A stretch of DNA of 43,914 nucleotides, taken from the NCBI GenBank assembly GCA_021805775.1, contig JAJZED010000018.1, positions 1 through 43,914 of the forward strand, read 5' to 3'. The notes beneath the pieces are model-generated. The model was not told the origin of the DNA and did not search any database. It worked only from the letters and a program-made list of their open reading frames with translations. Numbering within the stretch: the first letter of the stretch is position 1; each line of letters opens with the position of its first letter. Shown here one piece after another: positions 7,147-14,691 of this stretch. The stretch comes from a bacterium. Its GTDB lineage: Bacteria > Vulcanimicrobiota > Vulcanimicrobiia > Vulcanimicrobiales > Vulcanimicrobiaceae. The translations under genes and the position numbers were made by a program.

Positions 7147-7176
7147 CACGCCGAGGGGCGCTAACCCCTCGGCGTG
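7147..7176 (+). promoter_or_regulatory. Perfect 12-bp hairpin overlapping the flbD start codon
   Basis: CACGCCGAGGGG (7147-7158) and CCCCTCGGCGTG (7165-7176) are exact inverted repeats around a six-base loop. The last three bases of the 3' arm are the GTG start codon of flbD. There is no T run, so it is not a standard terminator. It could hide the flbD start until the upstream structure is opened, or protect the flgE message from 3' decay. Confidence 0.7.
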
Positions 7177-7383
7177 ATCCTCCTTCAGCGCCTCAACGGC
7201 GGCACCGTCATGGTCAACAGCGACCTCATCGAAGCCGTCGAGGAGACGCCCGATACCGTCGTCACGCTCACCTCGGGCAACAAAATCCTCGTGCGCGATT
7301 CGATGCTTGAGATTCAGAAGAAAATCGTCGACTTCAAGCGAAGAATCTACGGCCCGGCCGAGTCGGTTCGCGAGAAGGCTTGA
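7174..7383 (+). CDS. flbD: FlbD/SwrD family flagellar protein
   Basis: This 69-residue protein matches the small FlbD/SwrD family: the start is VILLQRLNGGTVMVNSDLIE where the family has MIxLTRLNGxxfxLNxdLIE, followed by ETPDTVVTLTSGNKILVRDS and EIQKKIVDFKR. In Bacillus SwrD raises flagellar motor power, and the gene usually sits between flgE and motA or fliL, as here. The start is GTG 7174, fixed by the family N-terminus. It has no clear Shine-Dalgarno sequence and lies in the stem of a perfect hairpin. An internal ATG at 7210 would cut into the conserved core. Confidence 0.88.
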   Translation: MILLQRLNGGTVMVNSDLIEAVEETPDTVVTLTSGNKILVRDSMLEIQKKIVDFKRRIYGPAESVREKA

Positions 7384-7409
7384 TGCGGAACAGATTGGAG
7401 CGCTGAATT

Positions 7410-8249
7410 TTGGATATCGCCACTATCATAGGCCTCGTTCTCAGCTTCGGCGTGATCGCGCTTGCCGGAGCCGTCGGCGGCACGGACCCCGGCATTATTT
7501 TCGGGCGTTGGGAAGCGATCGTCCTCATCCTCGGTGGAACCATCGGAGCGACGGTCACGTCGTTCCCGTGGCGCACCTTCGTGAGCGGCTTTTTCGGCGG
7601 CTTCAAGACCGCGTTCACCACCCGCAACTATCACGAGCGCGACGTCATCGCCACGTTGGTTGCGTTCGCCGAGAAAGCACGTCGCGAAGGCTTGCTCGCG
7701 CTGGAAAATGAGGCTGCCGCGCTCGACGACGAGTTCATGCGCAAGGGCATCCAACTCGTTATCGACGGCCGCGATACCGAGATCATCCGTAAAGTTTTGG
7801 AAACCGAGGTTAGCAATAACCAAGAGCGCGGCGCGAAAGCCGAGTCGGTCTTCACCTGCCTCGGCGGCTACTCGCCGACCTTAGGAATCATCGGAACCGT
7901 GCTCGGGCTCATCGGCATGCTCAAGGGCCTCGCCTCGGCGGCGAACAGCACCAATATTGCAGGTTCGATCGGCGTTGCGACCGCGCAGGCGTTCGTCGCA
8001 ACCTTCTTCGGCATCATGTTCGCCAACTTACTCTGGTTGCCGATCGCTACGAAAATCAAAGAACGCAACGGCGAACTTTTGCTGCTGCGCGAGATCATGA
8101 TCGAAGGCATTCTCGCCATTCAATCGGGCGATAATCCGCGGTTGCTCGAAGAGAAGCTCCTGGCATTCCTCGATCCTCGCGATCGCGAGGCGCACGTCGA
8201 AGAAGGCGGAGCCGTCGCTACCGACGAGCTCGCAGCGAGTTCGACGTAA
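7410..8249 (+). CDS. motA: Flagellar motor stator protein MotA
   Basis: MotA forms the ion-conducting stator ring around MotB in the inner membrane and pushes on FliG. There are four hydrophobic segments: about residues 4-22, 33-50, 150-172 and 185-203. The large cytoplasmic loop between spans 2 and 3 contains the charged motif region ERGAKAESVFTCLGGYSPTL, with the conserved proline at P156. Start is TTG 7410 with GGAG about nine bases upstream; the family N-terminus agrees (xDIATIIGLVLSF). It is 279 residues, a normal length. Ion type (proton or sodium) cannot be decided by eye. Confidence 0.95.
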   Translation: MDIATIIGLVLSFGVIALAGAVGGTDPGIIFGRWEAIVLILGGTIGATVTSFPWRTFVSGFFGGFKTAFTTRNYHERDVIATLVAFAEKARREGLLALENEAAALDDEFMRKGIQLVIDGRDTEIIRKVLETEVSNNQERGAKAESVFTCLGGYSPTLGIIGTVLGLIGMLKGLASAANSTNIAGSIGVATAQAFVATFFGIMFANLLWLPIATKIKERNGELLLLREIMIEGILAIQSGDNPRLLEEKLLAFLDPRDREAHVEEGGAVATDELAASST

Positions 8250-8258
8250 TCCGATTGT

Positions 8259-9095
8259 ATGGCGCAACCCGTAAAGACCGCCGCGCGCGCGGCCGAATCG
8301 AAGCTCCACAACAAACAGAAGGAGCAGCAAGTCGAAACGGCCGGGATGATGCGTTGGCTACTCACGTACGCCGATATGATCACGCTGATGCTCGCGCTCT
8401 TTATCATCCTCTTTGCGATGTCCACGATCAGCCGCGTCAAGGTGCAGGCGTTCGCGAAGTCGGTCTCCGGCGGGTTCAATAACGTATGGTCGATCAACCA
8501 ACCGCCCAACGGCGGCAGCAACGGCCAACAATCCTTCGGAGCGAATGCCAATATCCCGACGCTGCAGCGGGAGTTGGAGCGCTACGTTCAAAAAAACCAA
8601 CTGCAACATCAGGTGCAGATCCGCATAGAGCGGCATAACCTGGTGGTAACGTTGCTTTCGGATCAATCTTTTTATAATAGCGGGAGCGCGCGTATTCGGC
8701 CGCAGACGTTGAAAATACTCGACACGGTCGCCGGTTTTCTCAAAAAGACCGCCAACCCGATTCGCGTCGAGGGCAACACCGATAACGTGCCGATTCATAC
8801 CTTACGCTACCCGTCGAACTGGGAGCTCTCGACCGCGCGCGCGGTCAACGTCGTGCGCTATCTCGTCGAACAGGACGGCATCGAACCGACGCGGGTAGCC
8901 GCTGCCGGCTACGGCAAGTTCCATCCTCGAGTCAGTAATGCCACTGCTGCCGGACGCCAGGAAAATCGCCGCGTCGATATCGTCATTCTCAATAAGAGCG
9001 ATATTCCGCAACCGACCGCGCAGACCAATCGCATCGTCCACGCAGTGAAGAAGCCCGCACCCCATCCTTCCGTCAAACCCACGGGCAAGAGCTAG
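8259..9095 (+). CDS. motB: Flagellar motor stator protein MotB
   Basis: MotB anchors the stator to peptidoglycan and carries the ion-binding aspartate. The single membrane span follows the motif WLLTYADMITLMLALFIILF, with the essential Asp at D39. The C-terminal OmpA-like domain (about residues 165-250) has VEGNTDNVPIH, YPSNWELSTARAVNVVRYL and GRQENRRVDIVIL, which binds peptidoglycan. The tail is Pro/Lys-rich. Start ATG 8259 lies nine bases after the motA stop without a clear ribosome site, consistent with translational coupling. Confidence 0.95.
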   Translation: MAQPVKTAARAAESKLHNKQKEQQVETAGMMRWLLTYADMITLMLALFIILFAMSTISRVKVQAFAKSVSGGFNNVWSINQPPNGGSNGQQSFGANANIPTLQRELERYVQKNQLQHQVQIRIERHNLVVTLLSDQSFYNSGSARIRPQTLKILDTVAGFLKKTANPIRVEGNTDNVPIHTLRYPSNWELSTARAVNVVRYLVEQDGIEPTRVAAAGYGKFHPRVSNATAAGRQENRRVDIVILNKSDIPQPTAQTNRIVHAVKKPAPHPSVKPTGKS

Positions 9096-9104
9096 GAGCG
9101 CGTC

Positions 9105-10094
9105 ATGTCGAGTTTATCGCAAGAAGAGATCGATGCCCTCATCAATCAACTCGGCAGCGAAGAATCGCAGCTCGAAACGATTGAGAGCCGGCGCATCAAG
9201 TCCTTCGACTTCCGTTTTAATAAACGGCTCGATAAGTTTTCCAACAACCAATTGCAGACGCTCCGTACGCTGCACGAAAATTTCACTCGCCTGCTCAATA
9301 ACTCGCTCTCCGTGTATCTGCGCACGCGAGTCGAAGCAACGATCGTTTCGATCGAACAGATAAGTTACGGCGATTTTATCGCCTCGATCGGTATCCCCTC
9401 GATTCTCGCAATCTTTTCGATGGATCCGTTGCCGGGGAGCGGTATCGTTCAGGTCGACCTGAACCTCGTTTTCTCCATCATCGATCGGTTGCTTGGCGGC
9501 CCGGGCTGGTTTCCGCCGAAATTACGCGATCTCACCGATATCGAACGGACGCTCATGCAGCGCTTTATGGCGCGCATGCTCAACAGCTATCGTGAATCCT
9601 GGAACTACCTGCTGACGCTCTCCTTGAAGATCGAAGCGCTCGATTCCAACCCGCAGTTCATTCCGCGCATCATCCCCCTCGACCAGATCATCGCCTATGT
9701 CTCGATGGAATTAAAGGTCGGCGACATGGCCGGCGTTATGAACTTTTGTCTGCCCTACTTGGTCCTGCAGTCGATCGGCCAACAGCTAACCGATTTCCAG
9801 TGGTCGCCGACGGTGATCGCCGGGCGGGGCATGACCGAGGATGATGTTGCCCAGTTAGAACGAAACGTCGAGCGAGCGGAGATTGACTTCGAGGTCGAGT
9901 TAGGGCGTACGATGCTCTCGCTGCGCGATCTCGTTTCTCTGCAACTCGGGGATCTCGTGGTGCTCGATAACGAAACCTCGCAGCCGCTGGTGGGGAAAGT
10001 CAACGAGCGGGAGAAGTATCATCTCTTTCCCGGGCTCTACAAAGATCGCTACGCCATGAAGGTTTCCGGTGCGCTCACGAATGAGGACGAATAA
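9105..10094 (+). CDS. fliM: Flagellar motor switch protein FliM
   Basis: FliM is the CheY-P receptor in the cytoplasmic C-ring. The N-terminus MSSLSQEEIDALINQL is the CheY-binding peptide (LSQxEIDALL). The middle CheC-like domain has FDFRFNKRLDKFSNNQLQTL, LRTRVEATIVSIEQISYGDF and VQVDLNLVFSIIDRLLGGPG. The C-terminal SpoA domain (about residues 255-329) has VELGRTMLSLRDLVSLQLGD. It is 329 residues, a normal length. No fliL is found between motB and fliM, where many operons have one. Confidence 0.96.
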   Translation: MSSLSQEEIDALINQLGSEESQLETIESRRIKSFDFRFNKRLDKFSNNQLQTLRTLHENFTRLLNNSLSVYLRTRVEATIVSIEQISYGDFIASIGIPSILAIFSMDPLPGSGIVQVDLNLVFSIIDRLLGGPGWFPPKLRDLTDIERTLMQRFMARMLNSYRESWNYLLTLSLKIEALDSNPQFIPRIIPLDQIIAYVSMELKVGDMAGVMNFCLPYLVLQSIGQQLTDFQWSPTVIAGRGMTEDDVAQLERNVERAEIDFEVELGRTMLSLRDLVSLQLGDLVVLDNETSQPLVGKVNEREKYHLFPGLYKDRYAMKVSGALTNEDE

Positions 10095-10100
10095 GCGACG

Positions 10101-10985
10101 ATGATGCAGATCGATAATCTCGCCGACGCGATGTTTGCGGCGGCGGCGACCGTACTCGGGCGCTTGGTCGAGCAATCGGCGGTCGCTGGGGCAAGCATTC
10201 GCGCCGACCACGAGGGCTCGATTCACACCGAAGGCGACGAATTGGTCGCGCTGGCCGATATTCCGTCGATCGCGGCCCAACTCGTCGTCCGCTTTCAGCG
10301 CGAAGATCTCGCGCATATCGTCGGTCTGATGCTCGGCGGCGAGGAGTCGGTCGGCGAACTCGGCCCGATGCAGCTCTCGATTGCCTCGGAGACCGTCTCG
10401 CAGATCGCCGTCGCGATGGCCGAGCGCCTGGCCGAAAATATCGGGGCCGGAATGGCGGGCATCCACGCCGAGCTCTGCAGCGACGCAACGCTGCTACCGC
10501 CGCCGCCGTTTCAGTCCTATAGCGCCCCGGTGCAGCTCGAGAACGATTTAGCGCCTCGCATCGCGGTCGATTTTGCAGCGATTACGCTCTCGAAACTCGG
10601 CAGTGCAGAAGAGCCGGTTCCGGCCGTTGCGAGCGCCCCTGCAACTGCGGCCGCCGCGAAGCCGGCCCCGGCCCCGGTCGCCGCCGCCCCGGCCCAGTTC
10701 GCCCCCATCGTGCCGACGCAGGCAAAGAAGGCGCCGGCGGGGCAGGCGAATCTCGATCTCGTTCACGACGTGCCGTTGCAAGTGCGAGCGATTCTCGGAA
10801 AAACCGTGATGCAGTTGCGCGACGTCGTTTCACTCCAGCAAGGAAGCGTTTTCGAACTCGATAAGCTCGCCGTCGACCCGATCGACATCTACGTCAATAA
10901 TATTCTTATTGCACGCGGAGAGGTCGTTGTCGTGGATGATAAATACGCGGTGAAAATCAGCGAGCTGAATCCCCAGGTCGGCTAG
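10101..10985 (+). CDS. fliN: Flagellar motor switch protein FliN (FliY-like, long form)
   Basis: The C-terminal about 80 residues are a typical FliN SpoA domain: HDVPLQVRAILGKTVMQLRD, VVSLQQGSVFELDKLAVDPI and VNNILIARGEVVVVDDKYAV. It is the lower C-ring subunit. Unlike enteric FliN (about 137 residues), this one has 294. An N-terminal region (about 1-160) resembles a CheC/FliM-type domain (ASETVSQIAVAMAERLAENI), followed by an Ala/Pro-rich linker (about 170-205). This is the FliY layout of Firmicutes and Spirochaetes. The CheC-type phosphatase motif (E-x2-N) is not clear, so phosphatase activity is doubtful. Start ATG 10101; a second ATG follows at 10104. Confidence 0.92.
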   Translation: MMQIDNLADAMFAAAATVLGRLVEQSAVAGASIRADHEGSIHTEGDELVALADIPSIAAQLVVRFQREDLAHIVGLMLGGEESVGELGPMQLSIASETVSQIAVAMAERLAENIGAGMAGIHAELCSDATLLPPPPFQSYSAPVQLENDLAPRIAVDFAAITLSKLGSAEEPVPAVASAPATAAAAKPAPAPVAAAPAQFAPIVPTQAKKAPAGQANLDLVHDVPLQVRAILGKTVMQLRDVVSLQQGSVFELDKLAVDPIDIYVNNILIARGEVVVVDDKYAVKISELNPQVG

Positions 10986-11005
10986 CGGAGTCCGCGCAGC
11001 GGTTC

Positions 11006-11359
11006 ATGACGACGCATCTCTGGACTCAATACATCTTCGCGCTGATCGTCGTCGCTATTGTTTTGCTGCTGTTTGCCGCGCTCGTTAAAGCCTTAGGGCG
11101 CGGGCGCATCGTCCTGTCGGCGGATCGGCGCCTGGTAACCGTGCTGGAATCGACGCCGCTCGGCGCTCACGGTGCGTTGCATGTCGTGAAGGTCGGGGCG
11201 CGTTATTTACTCGTAGCGAGCGCGGTTTCGGGGACGCGACAGATCGTCGAAATTCCCGCCGCCGAGATCGAAGGCTGGATGGCGACGCAACGAGCGGGCT
11301 TCAATATCACCAAACGCGCGTGGAGTTCGATCTTCGCACTACCCTGGAGCAAACGATGA
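11006..11359 (+). CDS. fliO: Flagellar biosynthesis protein FliO
   Basis: FliO is a small membrane protein that helps assemble the FliP ring of the export gate. It has one N-terminal span (YIFALIVVAIVLLLFAALVK) and a cytoplasmic domain with the FliO pattern LVTVLESTPLGAHGALHVVK followed by GARYLLVASA. It is 117 residues, and its position before fliP is the standard order. Its stop overlaps the fliP ATG by four bases (ATGA). Confidence 0.88.
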   Translation: MTTHLWTQYIFALIVVAIVLLLFAALVKALGRGRIVLSADRRLVTVLESTPLGAHGALHVVKVGARYLLVASAVSGTRQIVEIPAAEIEGWMATQRAGFNITKRAWSSIFALPWSKR

Positions 11360-12144
11360 GGGCGGGCACGCTCGCCGCATTCGGAGCGGCTACCCTCGGT
11401 TTTGCGATGCTCTTGCTCGCGCCGGCTCACGTAGCGGCGGCGACCGCTCCGACCCCGCCGCTGCCGCCGATTCCATCGTTGAGCATCGGTTTAGGGCAGG
11501 CGCACTCGCCGCAGCAAGTGGTGGGAGCGTTGCAGGTGCTGCTCTTGCTCACCGTGCTCGCTCTCGCGCCGACGCTGCTCGTTTTAATGACGTCGTTCAC
11601 GCGCATCATCATCGTGCTCTCGTTCGTGCGGACGGCGCTTGGCACGGCACAAGTTCCGCCGAACCAAGTGCTGATCGGCTTAGCGCTCCTGCTCACGTTC
11701 TTCGTGATGAATCCGGTCATTACCACGATCAACACCACTGCGGTGCAGCCGTACATGAAGAAGCAAATATCGCAGCAAGTTGCGCTCGATCGTGCCGCGA
11801 AACCCCTGCGGGCGTTTATGTTCAAGCAGACGCGCGAGAAAGATCTCGAACTTTTCTATTCCATCTCCAAGCATCCGCGGCCGAAAAAACAAGCCGATGT
11901 TCCCACCTATATTTTGGTCCCGGCGTTCGTTATCTCGGAGTTGAAGACGGCGTTTCAGATCGGCTTTTTGCTCTACGTTCCGTTTATCGTCATCGATATG
12001 GTCGTTGCAAGCATCTTGCTCTCGATGGGCATGATGATGATTCCTCCGGTGTTGATCTCGTTACCGATTAAGATCCTCATCTTTTTGCTGGTCGACGGCT
12101 GGAATCTCGTCGTCGGAGCGCTCTTCGCGAGCTTTAAGACATGA
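11356..12144 (+). CDS. fliP: Flagellar export gate protein FliP
   Basis: FliP forms the core of the export gate with FliQ and FliR. An N-terminal signal peptide (MRAGTLAAFGAATLGFAMLL, cleavage near AHVAAA) is normal for FliP. The family motifs FTRIIIVLSFVRTALGTAQV, PPNQVLIGLALLLTFFVMNP, VPTYILVPAFVISELKTAFQ and GFLLYVPFIVIDMVVASILL are present, and the C-terminus reads LVDGWNLVVGALFASF. Start ATG 11356 overlaps the fliO stop. The frame is open a little further up (11320) but that is inside fliO. It has 262 residues. Confidence 0.96.
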   Translation: MRAGTLAAFGAATLGFAMLLLAPAHVAAATAPTPPLPPIPSLSIGLGQAHSPQQVVGALQVLLLLTVLALAPTLLVLMTSFTRIIIVLSFVRTALGTAQVPPNQVLIGLALLLTFFVMNPVITTINTTAVQPYMKKQISQQVALDRAAKPLRAFMFKQTREKDLELFYSISKHPRPKKQADVPTYILVPAFVISELKTAFQIGFLLYVPFIVIDMVVASILLSMGMMMIPPVLISLPIKILIFLLVDGWNLVVGALFASFKT

Positions 12145-12410
12145 CGGTAAGCGATGCCTTAAGCTTGGGCCGAGAAGCGATCTTCGTCGCGCTGCTCGTC
12201 TCGGCGCCGGTGCTGTTGATCAGCCTCGTAACCGGACTAATTATCTCGCTCTTGCAGGCGGTCACCCAACTGCAAGAGCCGACGCTGACGTTTATTCCGA
12301 AAATTCTCGTCTCGGCGGCCGCGATTTTGTTTTTCGGACCGTTCATGCTGGCTTTGCTGACCGATTTTACGACTCGAGTGTTTTCGTCGGCGGCGAACGT
12401 CCTCCACTAG
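12141..12410 (+). CDS. fliQ: Flagellar export gate protein FliQ
   Basis: FliQ is an 89-residue, two-span component of the export gate. The family signature is clear: LGREAIFVALLVSAPVLLIS, LVTGLIISLLQAVTQLQEPT, LTFIPKILVSAAAILFFGP. Its ATG overlaps the fliP stop by four bases (ATGA), indicating translational coupling. Confidence 0.95.
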   Translation: MTVSDALSLGREAIFVALLVSAPVLLISLVTGLIISLLQAVTQLQEPTLTFIPKILVSAAAILFFGPFMLALLTDFTTRVFSSAANVLH

Positions 12411-12416
12411 GGCGGC

Positions 12417-13193
12417 ATGCTCGATATTTTCGGTATCACCGGGGCGCAATTCCAGACATTTTTTTTGATTTTCGTTCGGGTGAGCACGATGCTTTTCGTC
12501 TTCCCGATTTTTTCGGCACCGCAGATCCCCATTCAAACGCGCTTCGGCCTCGGCGCTCTGATCTCGTTTCTTCTTCTCCGTACGGTGCCGACGCTCGCAC
12601 CCTTTACCAGCCTAGTCGGGCTGGTCATCGCCATTCTCGCGCAAATCGCATTGGGCGCGATCGTTGGTTACATCGCGTCGTTGGTCTTTGCCGGTATTCA
12701 ATTTGCCGGCGAGCTTATCGATCTGGAGATCGGCTACGCGATCGCCAACGTCATCAGCCCGACAACCCAGCAGCAAGTTACCATTATCGGCGAATTCGAA
12801 CTCGCGCTCGCGACCTTGGTCTTTCTCGCGACCAACTCCCACCTGCTGTTAATCGCGGGAATCGCGGGTTCGTTCAATCTCGTGCCGCTTCCGTACATTC
12901 ATATGGACCCGTCGCTTGCCGGGAACGTCGTGGGGATCCTGGCGTCGTCGTTCGATATCGTTTTTAAGATCGCAGCGCCGGCGGCAATCGCGCTTTTTAT
13001 AACGAATATCTCGCTCGCCCTCATGGCGCGCGTCGCCCCGCAGATGAACGTCTTTGTCGTCGGTTTTCCAATTCAGGTAACGGTCGGTCTCATCACGCTT
13101 GCCGCGAGTCTCCCGCTACTGGCAACGGTCGGACCGCAACTCTTCGACCAGCTTTCGCGGCAGATGGATACGGTGATGCGCTCGCTGCGGTGA
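12417..13193 (+). CDS. fliR: Flagellar export gate protein FliR
   Basis: FliR completes the FliPQR export-gate core. It is 258 residues with about six hydrophobic spans and the family patterns FFLIFVRVSTMLFVFPIFSA, PIQTRFGLGALISFLLLRTV, FAGELIDLEIGYAIANVISP and FDIVFKIAAPAAIALFITNI. In most operons flhB follows directly. Here 1.5 kb of repeats and a convergent lipoprotein gene lie between them. The gene begins six bases after fliQ. Confidence 0.94.
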   Translation: MLDIFGITGAQFQTFFLIFVRVSTMLFVFPIFSAPQIPIQTRFGLGALISFLLLRTVPTLAPFTSLVGLVIAILAQIALGAIVGYIASLVFAGIQFAGELIDLEIGYAIANVISPTTQQQVTIIGEFELALATLVFLATNSHLLLIAGIAGSFNLVPLPYIHMDPSLAGNVVGILASSFDIVFKIAAPAAIALFITNISLALMARVAPQMNVFVVGFPIQVTVGLITLAASLPLLATVGPQLFDQLSRQMDTVMRSLR

Positions 13194-13203
13194 GGCTCTC
13201 TCC

Positions 13204-13497
13204 GATCCCGAGTAGGTGGCGAAGCCACCGTTTGTCATCCCGAGTAGGTGGCGAAGCCACCGTATCGAGGGAGGGACGCGCGCCTCGATACGCCGCTTGC
13301 AGCGGCTACTCGGCGTGACAAAGGGACGCGCGCCTCGATACGCCGCTTGCAGCGGCTACTCGGCGTGACAAAGGGACGCGCGCCTCGATACGCCGCTTGC
13401 AGCGGCTACTCGGCGTGACAAAGGGACGCGCGCGCCTCGATACGCCGCTTGCAGCGGCTACTCGGCGTGACGAGCGTGCAACAGCTACTCGGCGTGC
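13204..13497. repeat. Array of 50-bp palindromic repeats
   Basis: Four tandem copies of a 50-base unit (13273-13322, 13323-13372, 13373-13422, 13423-13471) are nearly identical; the last has two extra bases. Each contains the hairpin CGCCGCTTGCAGCGGC. Two related copies in opposite orientation lie just upstream (about 13204-13231 and 13234-13271), with the core CCGAGTAGGTGGCGAAGCCA. Reverse-complementing the 50-base unit gives the same frame: GTCA-CCGAGTAG, hairpin, CGTATCGA. A partial copy is at 13472-13497. The array lies between convergent genes, where dispersed palindromic (REP-like) elements often gather. No spacers are present, so it is not a CRISPR. Confidence 0.9.
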
Positions 13498-13501
13498 GAT
13501 G

Positions 13502-14536
13502 CTAGAAGTAGGAGAGCTGTCCGATCTTATTTCCCGCACTCTCGCTAAAGTAGATGCGCTGGTCGGAGCCACGGGCGATGGCGAGCGGGCTCGATGCGGA
13601 GGTTGGGATCGAATACTCCGATACCGTGCCTCCATTAGTGAGGTATTGGCCGATCTTGTTGCCGGGAATATCGGTAAAGTAGAAGTTGTTATCCGCTCCT
13701 TGCGCGATCGCTCCAATCGTCGGCGTCGCACCAAGCGGGACGCCAAGCGCTGTCTCGGTGAGTCCGGTCCCGTTGGTGAGAAGGCGGCCGATCTTGTTGC
13801 TGCCTTGTTCGAGGAACCAGATCGCACCGTCGGCGCCGGTGAGAATCGAGGTCGGTTCGCTTCCCGCCGCAAGGGCATATTCGGTGATCGCTCCGCCGGT
13901 CGTAATGCGACCGATCTTCGCGCCGTTGTATTCAGTAAACCAGAGCGCGCCGTCGCTGCCCGGAGCGATGCTCGTCGGGTCGGCGTTCGCGGTCGGAATC
14001 GCGTATTCGGTGATCGCTCCCGAGGTCGTGATGCGGCCGATCTTTGAGGTGCCAGCTTCGGTGAACCAGAGCGCGCCGTCAGAGCCCACGGCGATCCCCT
14101 CCGGTTCGGAGCCGGGAGTCGGCAGCGGATATTCGACGATCGTCGTTCCCGAGACATCGATCTTCCCGATCTTGTTTCCGCCGAATTCGGTGAACCAGAG
14201 GTTGCCATCGGGTGCAGCTACGAGATCGTCCGGCACGGCGTTTGCCGTCGGAAGCGGATAATCGGCGACGACGCCCGTGGTCTCGAGTTGTCCGATCTTG
14301 TCGGCCGAACCCTCGGTGAACCAAATCGAGCTATTCCCCCCGATCGTGAGCGCGGTGAGCCCGGCCGAACTCGTTGGGATCGCGAACTCCGCGGTGACGG
14401 AGGGTACGACGGGGGTGGCGGTTGGGGAAGCCGCGGAGGAGATCGGGGTCGCGTGCCCACACCCCGTCAGCGCGCCGAGGGCGAGGAGAGAGGCAGCGAA
14501 CAGCACGCCGGAGAGCGTGACCAGCGGACGATACAA
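13502..14536 (-). CDS. Lipoprotein with seven-bladed Vgb-like beta-propeller
   Basis: The protein starts at TTG 14536 (AAGGAG 8 bases upstream) with a lipoprotein signal peptide and lipobox (LLALGALTGC), so it is exported and lipid-anchored. After a Ser/Thr/Pro linker come seven repeats of about 42 residues, each with a W/Y-F-T-E-x4-KIG core (such as ALWFTEAGTSKIGRITTSG). The last strand is supplied by the VTAEFAIP segment near the N-terminus, as in closed seven-bladed propellers. The fold matches virginiamycin B lyase (Vgb/streptogramin lyase). However, no histidine occurs after the linker, so the catalytic His residues of real Vgb are absent. It is more likely a binding or scaffolding propeller. 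It is convergent with fliR and divergent from flhB. Confidence 0.88.
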   Translation of the reverse strand: MYRPLVTLSGVLFAASLLALGALTGCGHATPISSAASPTATPVVPSVTAEFAIPTSSAGLTALTIGGNSSIWFTEGSADKIGQLETTGVVADYPLPTANAVPDDLVAAPDGNLWFTEFGGNKIGKIDVSGTTIVEYPLPTPGSEPEGIAVGSDGALWFTEAGTSKIGRITTSGAITEYAIPTANADPTSIAPGSDGALWFTEYNGAKIGRITTGGAITEYALAAGSEPTSILTGADGAIWFLEQGSNKIGRLLTNGTGLTETALGVPLGATPTIGAIAQGADNNFYFTDIPGNKIGQYLTNGGTVSEYSIPTSASSPLAIARGSDQRIYFSESAGNKIGQLSYF

Positions 14537-14691
14537 CGTGGAGACTCCTTGTCGCGGTACTTTGAAATGATGGGGTTTCAGGCCAGCCCCATTCTTTTAG
14601 CGCGCGAGGGCCCCATTCCCGCAGGATTCGGCAAGAAGAAGAGGCACGCTGGAGGAAATGCCTCTGGGAATGACTCTGGAGCAAGCGGGCC

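Noticed and set aside
13204-13497. CRISPR array
   Set aside because: The 50-base units are directly adjacent without variable spacers and contain internal hairpins. No cas gene is near.
13502-14536. Functional virginiamycin B lyase
   Set aside because: The propeller fold matches, but it has no histidines in the propeller, so the known catalytic residues are absent.
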